From Terriglobus roseus (GTDB lineage: Bacteria; Acidobacteriota; Terriglobia; Terriglobales; Acidobacteriaceae), in assembly GCF_900102185.1 (NCBI RefSeq), contig NZ_LT629690.1, positions 3,596,001 to 3,660,000 of the forward strand: a stretch of 64,000 bases of DNA. Direction: 5' to 3'. This document shows positions 33,287-42,525 of this stretch, in pieces. The notes under the pieces are model-generated. The model was not told where the DNA came from. It saw only the letters and a list, made by a program, of their open reading frames with translations, and did not search any database. Each line of letters begins with the position of its first letter. The stretch's first letter is position 1. A program made the translations under genes and the position numbers.

Positions 33287-35248
33287 TTAAAACTGCAACT
33301 GATCGACATTGCTGCGATCAATCTTCAACGGTTTGCCCAGGATGATCTCGCTTCCCTGCACCGTCAGATCGCCCAGGCGTCCTGCATGGAATGATGTCGC
33401 GTTCGCCGGGATCTTTCCTTCCGCCTTCATAGCTCCGGCATAGACAGTCAGGTAGCCGAGATCCTTCGTGTTCCACAAATAGATCGCCTGCACCGTGCCG
33501 CGATGAATGTAAGTACGGCAGATGCTCGGCAGTGAAAGCCCGATCACGTCAACATCCGAGCGGCCAGATTGCTGCACCGCTTCTGCCGCTCCCGGCACAG
33601 CAGGTGCAGAGATCGCGATGACCATCTTCACCTGCGGATATGCTTTCAGAATCGTCTGCGTAGCGCTGAATGCCTTATCGCGATCATCATCGCTGGGCTG
33701 AATCGTTGCCAACCGCAGATTGGGATGCGCTGCCGCGACACGCGCTTTAATGTTGCGAATCCAGTCGTTCTGATTCTCCGCACTCAACGCGCCGGTGACG
33801 ATGGCGAAGTCGCCCCCCTGCGGTAGTAACAAAGCAGCCTCATCGGCAAGCGCAGTACCAATGCCTTCCGGCGTCGCCTGATTCAGAAAGTAATCACGGG
33901 CATCGGTCTTCGCATCAGCATCCCAAGTCAGCACAGCGATACCGTGTTCACGCGCCTTGCGTAGGACCGTGGAGATGCTGCCCTTGTTTTCAACGGCAAC
34001 CACAATCGCGTTCACGCCACGCGTAATCCAGTTCTCAACCAGCTCATTCTGCTGTGACGCATCCAGACTCGTAGGACCGTCCCAAATCATGTTCACGTGC
34101 AGTTCTTTCGCAGCCTCTTCCGCACCCGCACGCGCACTGATGAAGTAAGGATCGCCCTTCGCTTTTGGCATAACAGCGACAGTAAGTTGCTGTGTAGTAC
34201 CGCCATGCTTTGAGCGCATCGCAAAGAAGACACCAACCGCCAGCAGCGTAACCACAGCAACCGCAATCATCGGGGTACGCTTTGCCGTTCCCGCTTCCGC
34301 TGGAGCCTTCTTCCTGTGAAGCTGATCCGCCGAGACAATCAGCAGCAGCAACACTCCCGTCAGCACGCCATTCAGTTCGCTCGGCAACGCCATCAGGTGC
34401 ATGCCGTTCTGCAGCACACTCAGGAAAAACAATCCCAACAACGATCCGAAGATGGTGCCGCGACCACCAAAGACACTCGTGCCACCTAGAACAATGGCCG
34501 CAATCGCCTGCAGCTCATAACCGGTGCCAAGGTCTGACTTCGCCAGCCCAAGATGTGCGACATAAATAATGCCCGCCAGTGCCGCCACCAAGCCGGACAG
34601 AACGTAGATCAGAGCGATACGTTTGCGCACCGGAATGCCGGCATAACGCGCGCCCTCTGCATTGAATCCAATTGCATACAACGCCCGACCAATCACGGAA
34701 CGATGCAACAGAACCCAATACGCTGCCACCACCAGCAAAAACAGTGGCAACTGTACCGGAATCACCTTCAGGAAATATCCCTGCCCAAAATGCAGGAACG
34801 CAGGCGAGAAGCCAGTGAAACTTACCGCGCCATGCGTTATGCCTTCTGCGACACCGCGATACAGCGAATACGTTCCAAGCGTGACGATAAGCGGAGGCAA
34901 TCGCAACCCTGCAATCAGCGCAGCATTGATGCCACCTGCAACAAGTCCCAGCAATAGCGAAAGAACAATCGCAATACCCGTGTTCCAGTGCGCGCTTTGC
35001 GTCATCACACCGAACAAAACGGCTGTGATGCCAATGGTGGAACCAACCGAAAGATCAATGCCGCCCGTAATCAGGATCGGCGTCAGCGCAACAGCCAGCA
35101 GCCCAAGCTCTACAGAGAAGCGCAGTACTTCAAAGAAGTTTCCCCACGTGGCAAAGCTGGGTGCTGATGCCGCGAAGAAGAGAATCTCCAACAGCAGCGC
35201 GATGAGCAGTGCAATTTCATTCACGGAGAGGCGCACTCGCTTAACCAA
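33287..35248 (-). CDS. Sugar ABC transporter permease fused to substrate-binding protein
   Basis: A 653-residue fusion. The first about 320 residues are an RbsC-type permease (GGIDLSVGSTIGITAVLF, PPLIVTLGTYSLYRG). After a membrane segment near 325-345 the rest is a type I periplasmic binding protein resembling RhaS/LsrB (VLTWDADAKTDARDYFLNQATPEGIG). The binding domain would thus be tethered to the membrane. The TTG start at 35248 has GGAGG seven bases upstream and overlaps the preceding permease by eight bases. The likely cargo is a deoxy-sugar such as rhamnose or fucose, inferred from the binding domain and neighbours. Confidence 0.9.
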   Translation of the reverse strand: MVKRVRLSVNEIALLIALLLEILFFAASAPSFATWGNFFEVLRFSVELGLLAVALTPILITGGIDLSVGSTIGITAVLFGVMTQSAHWNTGIAIVLSLLLGLVAGGINAALIAGLRLPPLIVTLGTYSLYRGVAEGITHGAVSFTGFSPAFLHFGQGYFLKVIPVQLPLFLLVVAAYWVLLHRSVIGRALYAIGFNAEGARYAGIPVRKRIALIYVLSGLVAALAGIIYVAHLGLAKSDLGTGYELQAIAAIVLGGTSVFGGRGTIFGSLLGLFFLSVLQNGMHLMALPSELNGVLTGVLLLLIVSADQLHRKKAPAEAGTAKRTPMIAVAVVTLLAVGVFFAMRSKHGGTTQQLTVAVMPKAKGDPYFISARAGAEEAAKELHVNMIWDGPTSLDASQQNELVENWITRGVNAIVVAVENKGSISTVLRKAREHGIAVLTWDADAKTDARDYFLNQATPEGIGTALADEAALLLPQGGDFAIVTGALSAENQNDWIRNIKARVAAAHPNLRLATIQPSDDDRDKAFSATQTILKAYPQVKMVIAISAPAVPGAAEAVQQSGRSDVDVIGLSLPSICRTYIHRGTVQAIYLWNTKDLGYLTVYAGAMKAEGKIPANATSFHAGRLGDLTVQGSEIILGKPLKIDRSNVDQLQF

Positions 35249-36194
35249 GAGCCACCTCCGTGGAACGCTTACGGCGGTACTGGCTCAACGCATGAAAGCT
35301 GACGGCAACAAGAATGATCGCGCCCTGCAGCGCCTTTTCCCAATACGCGCTGACACCAAGGAACGTAAGCGCAGGACCTATGATGCCGAGCAAAATAACG
35401 CCGAGCACCGTTCCCATTATCGTTGCTGATCCACCAGTAATAGCTGCACCACCAACAGCTACCGCAGCGATCACCTTCAACTCCATCCCGAGGCCACTGT
35501 TGCTTGGCACTTGCTGGAATCGCACTGCATTCAAAGTGGCTGCAAGCCCCGTCAATGCACCCGTCAAAACAAACACGCCAAAGACAACACGCTGCGTATT
35601 CATTCCCATCTGCTGCGCGGCCACCGCATTGGATCCCGTTGCAAAGATCGCACGCCCCACACGCAGATTGCGCAACGCCCATGCGAATCCTGCAGTCATC
35701 AACGCGGTAAGAATGAAAACACTCGCGGTGTACGTGTGCGATGCCAAGCCGAAGCGCACAAACGATGCAGGCAATCCACCCACCCACGCGCCTTGCGTTG
35801 CCCATCGCAAACCATCACGCAACGCCACCATGGTTCCCAACGTGACGACAATCGAAGGGATACGAACCCATGCGGTCAGCGCACCATTCAACGCTCCGCA
35901 AGCGGCACCGGTAAGAATCGCTGCCAGAAGAAACACAGGAGCAGGCGCGCCCGCCTTTGCCGTAACGCCAGCGACAATGCTGCACAGGGCAAAGATCGAA
36001 CCAATGGAAATATCAATCTGCGCTGTAACGATCACGGCCGTCATGCCCAGTGCAATCAGCATCGCCGGCATGTTCGCCAGGAATAGATCCGCGAGGTTCT
36101 CCCCCGTGAAGAACCCTTGCACCGTGAACGCGAGCAGCAGCAACAGCAAGACGTTTGCTGCTGCAATCGCGATTTCCTGAGTATGGCGCTTCAA
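35241..36194 (-). CDS. Sugar ABC transporter permease (RbsC/RhaP family)
   Basis: A 317-residue inner-membrane permease with about eight or more helices. Family motifs are TAQIDISIGSIFALCSIVAG and IPSIVVTLGTMVALRDGLRW. The start is a TTG at 36194: it overlaps the ATPase stop as TTGA and has a strong GGAGG seven bases upstream, while upstream in-frame starts give no family match. It pairs with the fused permease to form the membrane channel. Confidence 0.9.
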   Translation of the reverse strand: MKRHTQEIAIAAANVLLLLLLAFTVQGFFTGENLADLFLANMPAMLIALGMTAVIVTAQIDISIGSIFALCSIVAGVTAKAGAPAPVFLLAAILTGAACGALNGALTAWVRIPSIVVTLGTMVALRDGLRWATQGAWVGGLPASFVRFGLASHTYTASVFILTALMTAGFAWALRNLRVGRAIFATGSNAVAAQQMGMNTQRVVFGVFVLTGALTGLAATLNAVRFQQVPSNSGLGMELKVIAAVAVGGAAITGGSATIMGTVLGVILLGIIGPALTFLGVSAYWEKALQGAIILVAVSFHALSQYRRKRSTEVALG

Positions 36195-37714
36195 GCAGCA
36201 TCCTCCGCTGCATGTCCGAATGCCAGCGCCATCAGCCGCTCCTGCGTACAAGCGTCACGTTGTAGCACACCCGCAATCGTGCCTTGGTGAAAGACGGCGA
36301 TGCGATCGCTCATGCCCATCACCTCTGGCAGTTCTGACGAGATAAGGATCACCGCCATCCCCTGCTCGGCAAGCTCCATGATGAGTTCATGAATCTCGGC
36401 CTTCGACCCTACATCCACGCCCTGCGTGGGCTCATCCAGAATCATGATCTTCGGTTTGGTAGCTAACCATCGAGACAAAGCCACCTTCTGCTGATTGCCA
36501 CCAGATAATGATCCCGCCGTCACATGTACATCCGGAGCTTTTACTCGAAGGCTTTCGCGATAACGATTCGCAAGCTTCTCTTCTTCATCGCGTTGAATCA
36601 GACCGTTGCGTGACACCTGGGAAAGATCCGCCATGCTCACGTTCTGCGCAATCGGCATCTCCAACACCACACCGTGCTGCCGGCGATCTTCCGGAAGATA
36701 AGCAATGCCTGCGGCAACAGCATCAGCAGGTGAATCAATCTTCACCACATTGCCAAAGACGATCACATCGCTACTTGTAGGAGTCAGCCCAAAGAGCGTG
36801 CGCGCAAGCTCTGTGCGCCCCGAGCCGACAAGCCCGGCAAAGCCAAGAATCTCGCCGCTGCGAACGTCAAAAGAGATATTGCGCAGCCCCACTTCCCCAT
36901 GATGCAAACCGCTTACCTGCAATGCCACATCACCGATGGGAACTTCGCGCTTCGGGAAAACACTCTCAATGGAGCGCCCCACCATCAGTTGAATCAACTC
37001 CGGCTTCGTGACATCGGACGCATGCCGCACAGCAACGGTTTCGCCATCACGTAGCACTGTGATGCGGTCGGCAATGCTGAGAATCTCATCCAGGCGATGT
37101 GAGATGTACAGCATGGCCACGCCCTGCGAACGCAACCTGCGAATTAGCGCGAACAGATTATTCACTTCGCGGTCACTCAACAACGCCGTGGGTTCATCCA
37201 TTAAAAGAATCTTCGCGTCCGCTCCAAGGGCCTTGGCAATCTCCACAATCTGTTGCTCTGCCATGCTCAGCGTGTTCGCAAGACGTTCCGGATCAAGATT
37301 GCTGCCAACCGCTGCCAACAAACGGCGAGCATTCTCGCGGCGCTGTTTCCAGTTCACACGAATGCCGGGCTGCCCTTGCTCCAAAGCAAGCGCAATGTTT
37401 TCTGCTACCGTGAGATCAGGAAACAACGCAGGCTGCTGATAGATGGCGCTGATGCCCAGCGAACGCGCCATGTTGGGATCGTTTGTTCCCACCACATTGC
37501 CCAAGATTTTCAGTTCACCACTGTCCGCCGCGATGGCACCCGTAATAATCTTCGTCAGCGTCGATTTGCCCGCGCCGTTTTCACCGATGAGCGCATTCAC
37601 TTCACCCGCGCGCAGGTCCAGCGAGCCATTACGCAGCGCGCGCACACCCGCATAGTTCTTGGTCAGCGCGGTCACGCGGAGAATCTCTTGTGGCTCAGCG
37701 GAAGCAGTCGGCAT
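36191..37714 (-). CDS. Sugar ABC transporter ATP-binding protein, duplicated ATPase
   Basis: A 507-residue RbsA/RhaT-type protein with two ATPase halves. Half one has Walker A GENGAGKSTL and MDEPTALLSD; half two has the family's altered loop GLVGSGRTELARTLFG, the signature LSGGNQQKV and LDEPTQGVDVG. It energises import through the two permeases downstream. The ATG at 37714 is preferred; 16 extra upstream residues lack similarity. A strong terminator lies just upstream, so this operon may have its own promoter in a short gap. Confidence 0.93.
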   Translation of the reverse strand: MPTASAEPQEILRVTALTKNYAGVRALRNGSLDLRAGEVNALIGENGAGKSTLTKIITGAIAADSGELKILGNVVGTNDPNMARSLGISAIYQQPALFPDLTVAENIALALEQGQPGIRVNWKQRRENARRLLAAVGSNLDPERLANTLSMAEQQIVEIAKALGADAKILLMDEPTALLSDREVNNLFALIRRLRSQGVAMLYISHRLDEILSIADRITVLRDGETVAVRHASDVTKPELIQLMVGRSIESVFPKREVPIGDVALQVSGLHHGEVGLRNISFDVRSGEILGFAGLVGSGRTELARTLFGLTPTSSDVIVFGNVVKIDSPADAVAAGIAYLPEDRRQHGVVLEMPIAQNVSMADLSQVSRNGLIQRDEEEKLANRYRESLRVKAPDVHVTAGSLSGGNQQKVALSRWLATKPKIMILDEPTQGVDVGSKAEIHELIMELAEQGMAVILISSELPEVMGMSDRIAVFHQGTIAGVLQRDACTQERLMALAFGHAAEDAA

Positions 37715-37735
37715 GAATCGTCTCAGTTTCGCGGC

Positions 37736-37781
37736 AAAAAAGAAGCGCCCTGCGGCGTACAAGCGTTATACCGCAGAGCGC
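37736..37781 (-). terminator. Intrinsic terminator after the isomerase gene
   Basis: On the minus strand an 11-bp stem (37771-37781 with 37745-37755, one G-U pair) is followed by TTCTTTTTT. It lies between the isomerase stop and the ABC ATPase start and should stop most transcripts from the DapA-isomerase operon, or act as a partial attenuator for the transporter. Confidence 0.8.
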
Positions 37782-37809
37782 ATTCTTCTGGCGAAACAGG
37801 ATCGGTTGA

Positions 37810-39396
37810 CTACACGTGCACACCGCACAGGTGAACGGTAATGCCCAGCGCGGAACACATGGCGGCCTTGATTGCCAGCGCTTTCAATGCCTCGTCGCGG
37901 CTGCCCGCATAAGCAATGCTCACGTGGTTGGCGCGGTGCCGCGCCATGAAGGCGTCGCGGCTCACGCCTTCCGTTATTGCGCTGACCATGGGCCACTGCT
38001 TCGTCGTTTCGTTCCAGCGTGCTTCGGTTTCGTCTTCCGGCAGCGTGATGACCTTAGCCAGTCCCAGGTCAATGTGCATCGCGCCGCCTTCCACAAACAC
38101 GCGGCTCCAAACCACATCACCGGGGCGTCCAATACCCTTCAGCGTGCCGCCACCCAACGGGAAATACATGGCAGGCTGACGATCACTCTGTGAACCGGAA
38201 TAACCGCCCACAAAGTGGCTCGCCGGTGCAGCACCGGAGATCTGCCACAGCCACACATAATCATCACCGTACGGCTTGCCCCAACGCACATCATGCAACG
38301 TGGTCGACGGATCAAGGCCCAGCGCCTTCCAGCAAAGATTCGTAATGACGCCATCCACGCCGGCGCACTCGTCCACTTCGTTGAAGTGTGGCAGCGCATC
38401 GCCTGCATAGAGTTCGCGGCCATCGTCGCTCTTGACCGGCGGACGATCGGGATTGTTCAACAAACCTTCTACCAGGTCCGACGCAGGAGCCAAATCCTTC
38501 AGTCCCTGCTGATACTGAATGCCCACGCTATCGCAACCAAATTCATCGGCCATGCGCAGCGCGGCAATGTACATGCGGCACTGTTCCAGAATCTGACGAT
38601 CTGTCAGTTCGCTAGCTTCATCTGTGCCTGTGTTGAACTTCAAGCCCTTCGCATCCAGCCATGTGCGCACAGTCTGTGCATCGGCTTCGCTTACAGCCCG
38701 CATGCGCGCAAACAACGCCGATTGGCTCAGCCGCTCCTTGAAGAAGCCCGCACGATTCAGCGGTTCATCATCAATGATGGCGTTGTACATGCCCATGCAG
38801 CCTTCGTCGAAGACACCAAGAATGATCTTCCGCTCCAACAACTCTGCGGCCAGCTTCTGGCCCAGCGCGTTTGACTCTGGCGGAAGGTTGGCAGTATCCA
38901 GCAGTACCACGTGGGACAGATCATGCGTCACATTGCCGGTGGTAATCCATTCACGCAAACCGCTCAATGCAAAGTCGTCGGTGAAGTTCTCGCTCCACAA
39001 CGTAGAGAAGCGAACTCCTGCCTTCACCAGTGATCCATTCAGGTTCAGCAGGCCAACCAATCCCGGCCACTGTCCAGACCAGTTCGCCAGGGTAAGGATC
39101 GGTCCTTTATGCGAACGCATACCTGGCAAGACATGGTGCGTGTACTGCCACGCAGCCGTGGCAAAAACCAGCGGCGCATCTGCAGGGATATTCCGGAACA
39201 CATCCATGCCCATGCGCTGACTCGAAATAAATCCGTGCCCGGCCTCTTCATCCACGGGAAATGCACGGATCAGTTCACAGCCGTTATCGGCAAAGACCTG
39301 CGTTAAACGCGCTTCCAGTTCGGCCTGCGCTGGCCAACATACGCGGTTTGCGCTCAGGCGAAGATCGCCGCTGGTGACGAGATAGACCTGCTTCAT
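37810..39396 (-). CDS. L-fucose/L-arabinose isomerase family protein
   Basis: Predicted ketol-isomerase of 528 residues that would convert an aldose to a ketose using a divalent metal. Family marks are ATAAWQYTHHVLPG, TLANWSGQWPGLVGLLNLNGSL and C-terminal AMYFPLGGGTLKG. E. coli FucI has 591 residues, so this is a shorter branch. The ATG overlaps the stop of the DapA-family gene as ATGA, so the two act in one pathway. The substrate could be fucose, rhamnose-like or arabinose-like; the sequence does not settle it. Confidence 0.8.
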   Translation of the reverse strand: MKQVYLVTSGDLRLSANRVCWPAQAELEARLTQVFADNGCELIRAFPVDEEAGHGFISSQRMGMDVFRNIPADAPLVFATAAWQYTHHVLPGMRSHKGPILTLANWSGQWPGLVGLLNLNGSLVKAGVRFSTLWSENFTDDFALSGLREWITTGNVTHDLSHVVLLDTANLPPESNALGQKLAAELLERKIILGVFDEGCMGMYNAIIDDEPLNRAGFFKERLSQSALFARMRAVSEADAQTVRTWLDAKGLKFNTGTDEASELTDRQILEQCRMYIAALRMADEFGCDSVGIQYQQGLKDLAPASDLVEGLLNNPDRPPVKSDDGRELYAGDALPHFNEVDECAGVDGVITNLCWKALGLDPSTTLHDVRWGKPYGDDYVWLWQISGAAPASHFVGGYSGSQSDRQPAMYFPLGGGTLKGIGRPGDVVWSRVFVEGGAMHIDLGLAKVITLPEDETEARWNETTKQWPMVSAITEGVSRDAFMARHRANHVSIAYAGSRDEALKALAIKAAMCSALGITVHLCGVHV

Positions 39397-40295
39397 GCTG
39401 CTTTACCTACCTTTGTGCTCACTACCTGTTTGGCCCAATCCGCAAACCACGTCTGCAAGGAAGCAATCTCTGATACGCGCTCTGCCGACAGGGGGAAAGG
39501 ATAACTTGCGCGCGTGAATCCGCGCACCTCGCTGGCCACTTTCAGCCCCCACGGCGTCGGCAGCGGGTTTAGATGTTCAATGAATTCCTTCAACAGCTCT
39601 TTGGCCAGCTCGTAGTTTTTGCTACCGGGCTTGGAGGCAAACAGCTCTGTCATCAGCTCTGGCAGAGCACACGCCACACCCGACACAACGCCATCACACA
39701 CGCCCTCTTCCATGGCTGGGCACAAAGCAGAATCGTTGCCGATGATACGCGTACCCGAGACCTTCTCCGCCGTCATAGCGCGAACAATGTCCAGCGATCC
39801 GCCGCTATCCTTAATGCCCACAATGTTGTCATGCGACCGCAACAGAGACAGCACTGTGTCCACCTCTAACCCGCTGGTGAACTGCGGCAGGTTGTACAGC
39901 AGCACCGGGATTGGCACCGCATCCGCAACGGCCATTGAAAACGCCCGCAGATCATCCTGCCGGTACGGGAAGAACGACGGCATGGGCAGCAATACCGCCT
40001 GCGCGCCGTGGTACGCGGCAATCTTACCGCGGAGTACGGCACCGCGCACATCGCCCGCGCCGATGCCGACCAGAATCCGCGAAGAAGGCGAGACCGCGCG
40101 CGCCATCTTCAGGGTCAGGGCCAATTCATCGGGCGTGGCATAGGTGAATTCACCAGTTGCACCGTTAACGGCATAGCCCGTCATGCTTTCACGTTCAGGA
40201 AGGTCAAATTGCCTGCGCAGGCTATCGGTGTCAATTGCACCGTATTCGTTGCGAGGGGCCAGTAGGGCAGCATAAACTCCGCGGATTTGTGTCAT
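39393..40295 (-). CDS. DapA/NanA-family lyase or aldolase
   Basis: A 300-residue class I aldolase of the dihydrodipicolinate-synthase superfamily. It shows the GxxGE motif VNGATGEFTYATPDE, the tyrosine motif VLLYNLPQ and the Schiff-base lysine in GIKDSGG. Members cleave or dehydrate 2-keto sugar acids or sialic acids. The ATG at 40295 is preferred to upstream starts. It is coupled to a sugar isomerase and diverges from an FCD-GntR gene with a TGTCGACA site between, so it probably acts on a sugar-acid intermediate. Confidence 0.83.
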   Translation of the reverse strand: MTQIRGVYAALLAPRNEYGAIDTDSLRRQFDLPERESMTGYAVNGATGEFTYATPDELALTLKMARAVSPSSRILVGIGAGDVRGAVLRGKIAAYHGAQAVLLPMPSFFPYRQDDLRAFSMAVADAVPIPVLLYNLPQFTSGLEVDTVLSLLRSHDNIVGIKDSGGSLDIVRAMTAEKVSGTRIIGNDSALCPAMEEGVCDGVVSGVACALPELMTELFASKPGSKNYELAKELLKEFIEHLNPLPTPWGLKVASEVRGFTRASYPFPLSAERVSEIASLQTWFADWAKQVVSTKVGKAA

Positions 40296-40350
40296 GGGAG
40301 GTCCGTTCAAAAATTTCCGATCGAAGGAAATGTAGCAGACTCGTGTTCCG

Positions 40351-40360
40351 TATGTCGACA
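40351..40360. promoter_or_regulatory. Predicted GntR (FCD) operator between DapA-family and gntR genes
   Basis: TATGTCGACA contains the perfect 8-bp palindrome TGTCGACA, the type of core used by FadR-subfamily GntR regulators. The same ten bases occur at 42464-42473 before the MFS gene. Its place in the divergent gap suits control of both flanking genes. Confidence 0.6.
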
Positions 40361-40395
40361 ATTTGCACACACAAAGTCCGCGATACACTTGCTGC

Positions 40396-41160
40396 GTGCC
40401 CCGTCGCTCAAAAACACATCACCCCGGCCCTAAACCGTCCGTAAGGATGAAGGCGTACCAACTCATCCAGCAGAAGATCGCCTCGGGCGAACTTCGCGCC
40501 GGATCGCTCCTGAGCGAACTTGCTCTGGCCCGCGAACTGGGCAGCAGCCGTACCCCTATCCGCGAGGCCGCGGGCCAGTTGTTGGCCGAGGGATTGCTGG
40601 AACTTAGCCCTGGTGGCGGCCTTATCGTGACGCAACTCACGCGTCAGTCCATCGTCGACCTGTACGAACTGCGCGAAGCCCTGGAAGTGTTCGCAGTCGG
40701 CCGAGCCGCGCAGAACGGCGTGCGCCCCGCGGACAAGGAACGGCTGGAAGGACTACTGGCGGAGACACAGGTGTTGCTGAAGGAATTGAAGGCCAGTGGT
40801 TCGGCAGAGCTAAATGCTGAACAGATGAAGCGGTTTACCGTGGCAGATCTGGGCTTCCACTCGCTGCTGATTCGAATCGCATCCAACGCGCGCATCCTGA
40901 AGGTAGTCAATGACACGCGGCTCATGATGCGTATCTTTGCTATTCAGCGAAGCGGCCATCGCCGCGATGAACTGGAACGCATCCATCGCCATCACCGTGC
41001 GATCCTGCAAGCCGTTCTGCAATGCAACCCTGAGGAAGCCCGGCGCCTCCTCGCAGAGCATATTCAGGCCAGCGCGAACGAACGACTGGAGCAGTTCGAT
41101 CGCTGGGAGCGCGAGAACCATCTGGCCGCGCTTGAATCCTCCACGCCTTACGCGATGTAG
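40396..41160 (+). CDS. GntR family transcriptional regulator, FCD (FadR) subfamily
   Basis: A 254-residue DNA-binding repressor or activator. The winged helix has LALARELGSSRTPIREAAGQLLAEGLLE. The FCD domain follows with metal-ligand histidines in DLGFHSLLI, HRHHRAIL and AEHIQ. Such domains bind small acids, often sugar acids. The start may be the GTG at 40396 or an ATG at 40447 that begins closer to the fold; neither has a strong ribosome site. It diverges from the DapA-isomerase operon and converges with the MFS gene, and both of these have a TGTCGACA site upstream. Confidence 0.88.
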   Translation: MPRRSKTHHPGPKPSVRMKAYQLIQQKIASGELRAGSLLSELALARELGSSRTPIREAAGQLLAEGLLELSPGGGLIVTQLTRQSIVDLYELREALEVFAVGRAAQNGVRPADKERLEGLLAETQVLLKELKASGSAELNAEQMKRFTVADLGFHSLLIRIASNARILKVVNDTRLMMRIFAIQRSGHRRDELERIHRHHRAILQAVLQCNPEEARRLLAEHIQASANERLEQFDRWERENHLAALESSTPYAM

Positions 41161-42413
41161 TCTGCTGTTGTAGCGGTCTGCTTTCGCATATTCCGCACCA
41201 ACAGCAGAAGCACCACACCCAGGAACAGATAAATGAGCGAAGTCGCGCTCATGCACACACCCAGGCCAAAGCGTCCTGCAGCCTTTGCGATCAGGATGGG
41301 AGCAAATCCTCCGCCCAGCCATCCCAGCGAATTCATCGTTCCTGCGGCCACGCCGCGGCGTTCTACGGGAATCACGTCATACAACGAGGCGAAGATGTTC
41401 GCGTCGTACATGCCCTTGAAAAACCCGAAGCCAATCATGCCCACGATCAACCCCGCCATGGACAACGACCATCCTGTGAGGAACAGGAATGGAACACCTA
41501 AAAACAGACCTGCTGCCTGAATCAACTGGCGTCCGCCAGTAAGCTTCGAGGCAAACCGATCGGCCAGCATGCCGCCCAGCAAAACGCCTGTGACTGACGC
41601 CATCTGGAGGTATGCGGTAGCGCTGAAGCCTGCATTGGCAAGGCTGAGGTGGAACTTTGTGTATAGGTACGTGGGCAGCCAGGTCAGGAACACAACCGCG
41701 ACGAAGTTCGCGCCAATGAACACGCAGATCAGCGTAAGCACGCGCCCGTTGGCCAACACATTGCGCACCCCGCTGAAGAAGTCCGCTCGGCTTTCATTGT
41801 TGCTGGACGCTGTCTTCTCTGGCGGATGACGCAAAGCCATCGCCAGAATCACCATCAACACGACACCCGCAACACCGAAGATCAAGAACGAACTACGCCA
41901 TCCGTGTTCCTGCGCAATCAATCCAGAAAGCGCGCCACCACCAATGGTGCCGGCATATACGCCAGACTGGTGCAGCGCCATGGCGCGCGAACGGGTCGAC
42001 GCAGAATGGTACATACCGATCAGTGCCATTGCGGCGGGGAAATAAAAAGCTTCACCCAAGCCGCCAAGCGTACGGAACAACACCATGCTGCCGAAGCTAT
42101 GGCATACCGCCGTAGCGCCCGTCACCACAGACCAGAAAGCCAGCGCGCCAAGAATCACATTGCGCGGAGAAACGCGATCCGAAAGCCATCCAGCCAGCGG
42201 ACCTGCAAGCGCATACATCCACATGAAAGACGAGCCAACCACTCCAAGTTGCAAATCGGTTAAGTGCAAATCCGTACGCAGCAACGGAAAGATGGAGAAG
42301 ATGGCCTGGCGGTCTGCGTAATTGCAGAAGCAGACACACCACAGCATGGCAATCAACCACCAGCGATACGAGCTGGCGTGGCCGGTCTTGGAATCAGCAG
42401 GGTTTAGAGGCAT
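41148..42413 (-). CDS. MFS transporter, anion:cation symporter type
   Basis: A 421-residue major facilitator with 12 predicted helices in two halves. The first half shows CNYADRQAIFSIFPLLRTDL and the loop motif GWLSDRVSPRNVIL, as in hexuronate/gluconate carriers of the ACS group. The likely cargo is a sugar acid. It overlaps the 3' end of the FCD-GntR gene by 13 bases on the opposite strand. A TGTCGACA palindrome lies about 50 bases upstream of its ATG. Confidence 0.86.
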   Translation of the reverse strand: MPLNPADSKTGHASSYRWWLIAMLWCVCFCNYADRQAIFSIFPLLRTDLHLTDLQLGVVGSSFMWMYALAGPLAGWLSDRVSPRNVILGALAFWSVVTGATAVCHSFGSMVLFRTLGGLGEAFYFPAAMALIGMYHSASTRSRAMALHQSGVYAGTIGGGALSGLIAQEHGWRSSFLIFGVAGVVLMVILAMALRHPPEKTASSNNESRADFFSGVRNVLANGRVLTLICVFIGANFVAVVFLTWLPTYLYTKFHLSLANAGFSATAYLQMASVTGVLLGGMLADRFASKLTGGRQLIQAAGLFLGVPFLFLTGWSLSMAGLIVGMIGFGFFKGMYDANIFASLYDVIPVERRGVAAGTMNSLGWLGGGFAPILIAKAAGRFGLGVCMSATSLIYLFLGVVLLLLVRNMRKQTATTADYIA

Positions 42414-42463
42414 GCAACAGATAACTCAGACATGGAAATGAACGCAGTGCGCAATGTGTACCA

Positions 42464-42473
42464 TATGTCGACA
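42464..42473. promoter_or_regulatory. Predicted GntR (FCD) operator before MFS gene
   Basis: Second copy of TATGTCGACA, identical over ten bases to the site at 40351-40360, placed in the promoter region of the MFS gene. The two copies in a small cluster support a common regulator. Confidence 0.6.
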
Positions 42474-42525
42474 ACGGTGAGCAACGTACGAGTTGTAACG
42501 AAATCATACAGACTCCCTTTGTCCC

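Noticed and set aside
33499-33510. ATGTAAGTACGG, a 10-of-12 match to the AraR-like operator
   Set aside because: It lies deep inside the coding part of the fused ABC gene, lacks the symmetric half and is likely chance.
37253-37834. Plus-strand frame opposite the ABC ATPase
   Set aside because: Antisense to Walker and signature motifs of a certain ATPase gene; no independent support.
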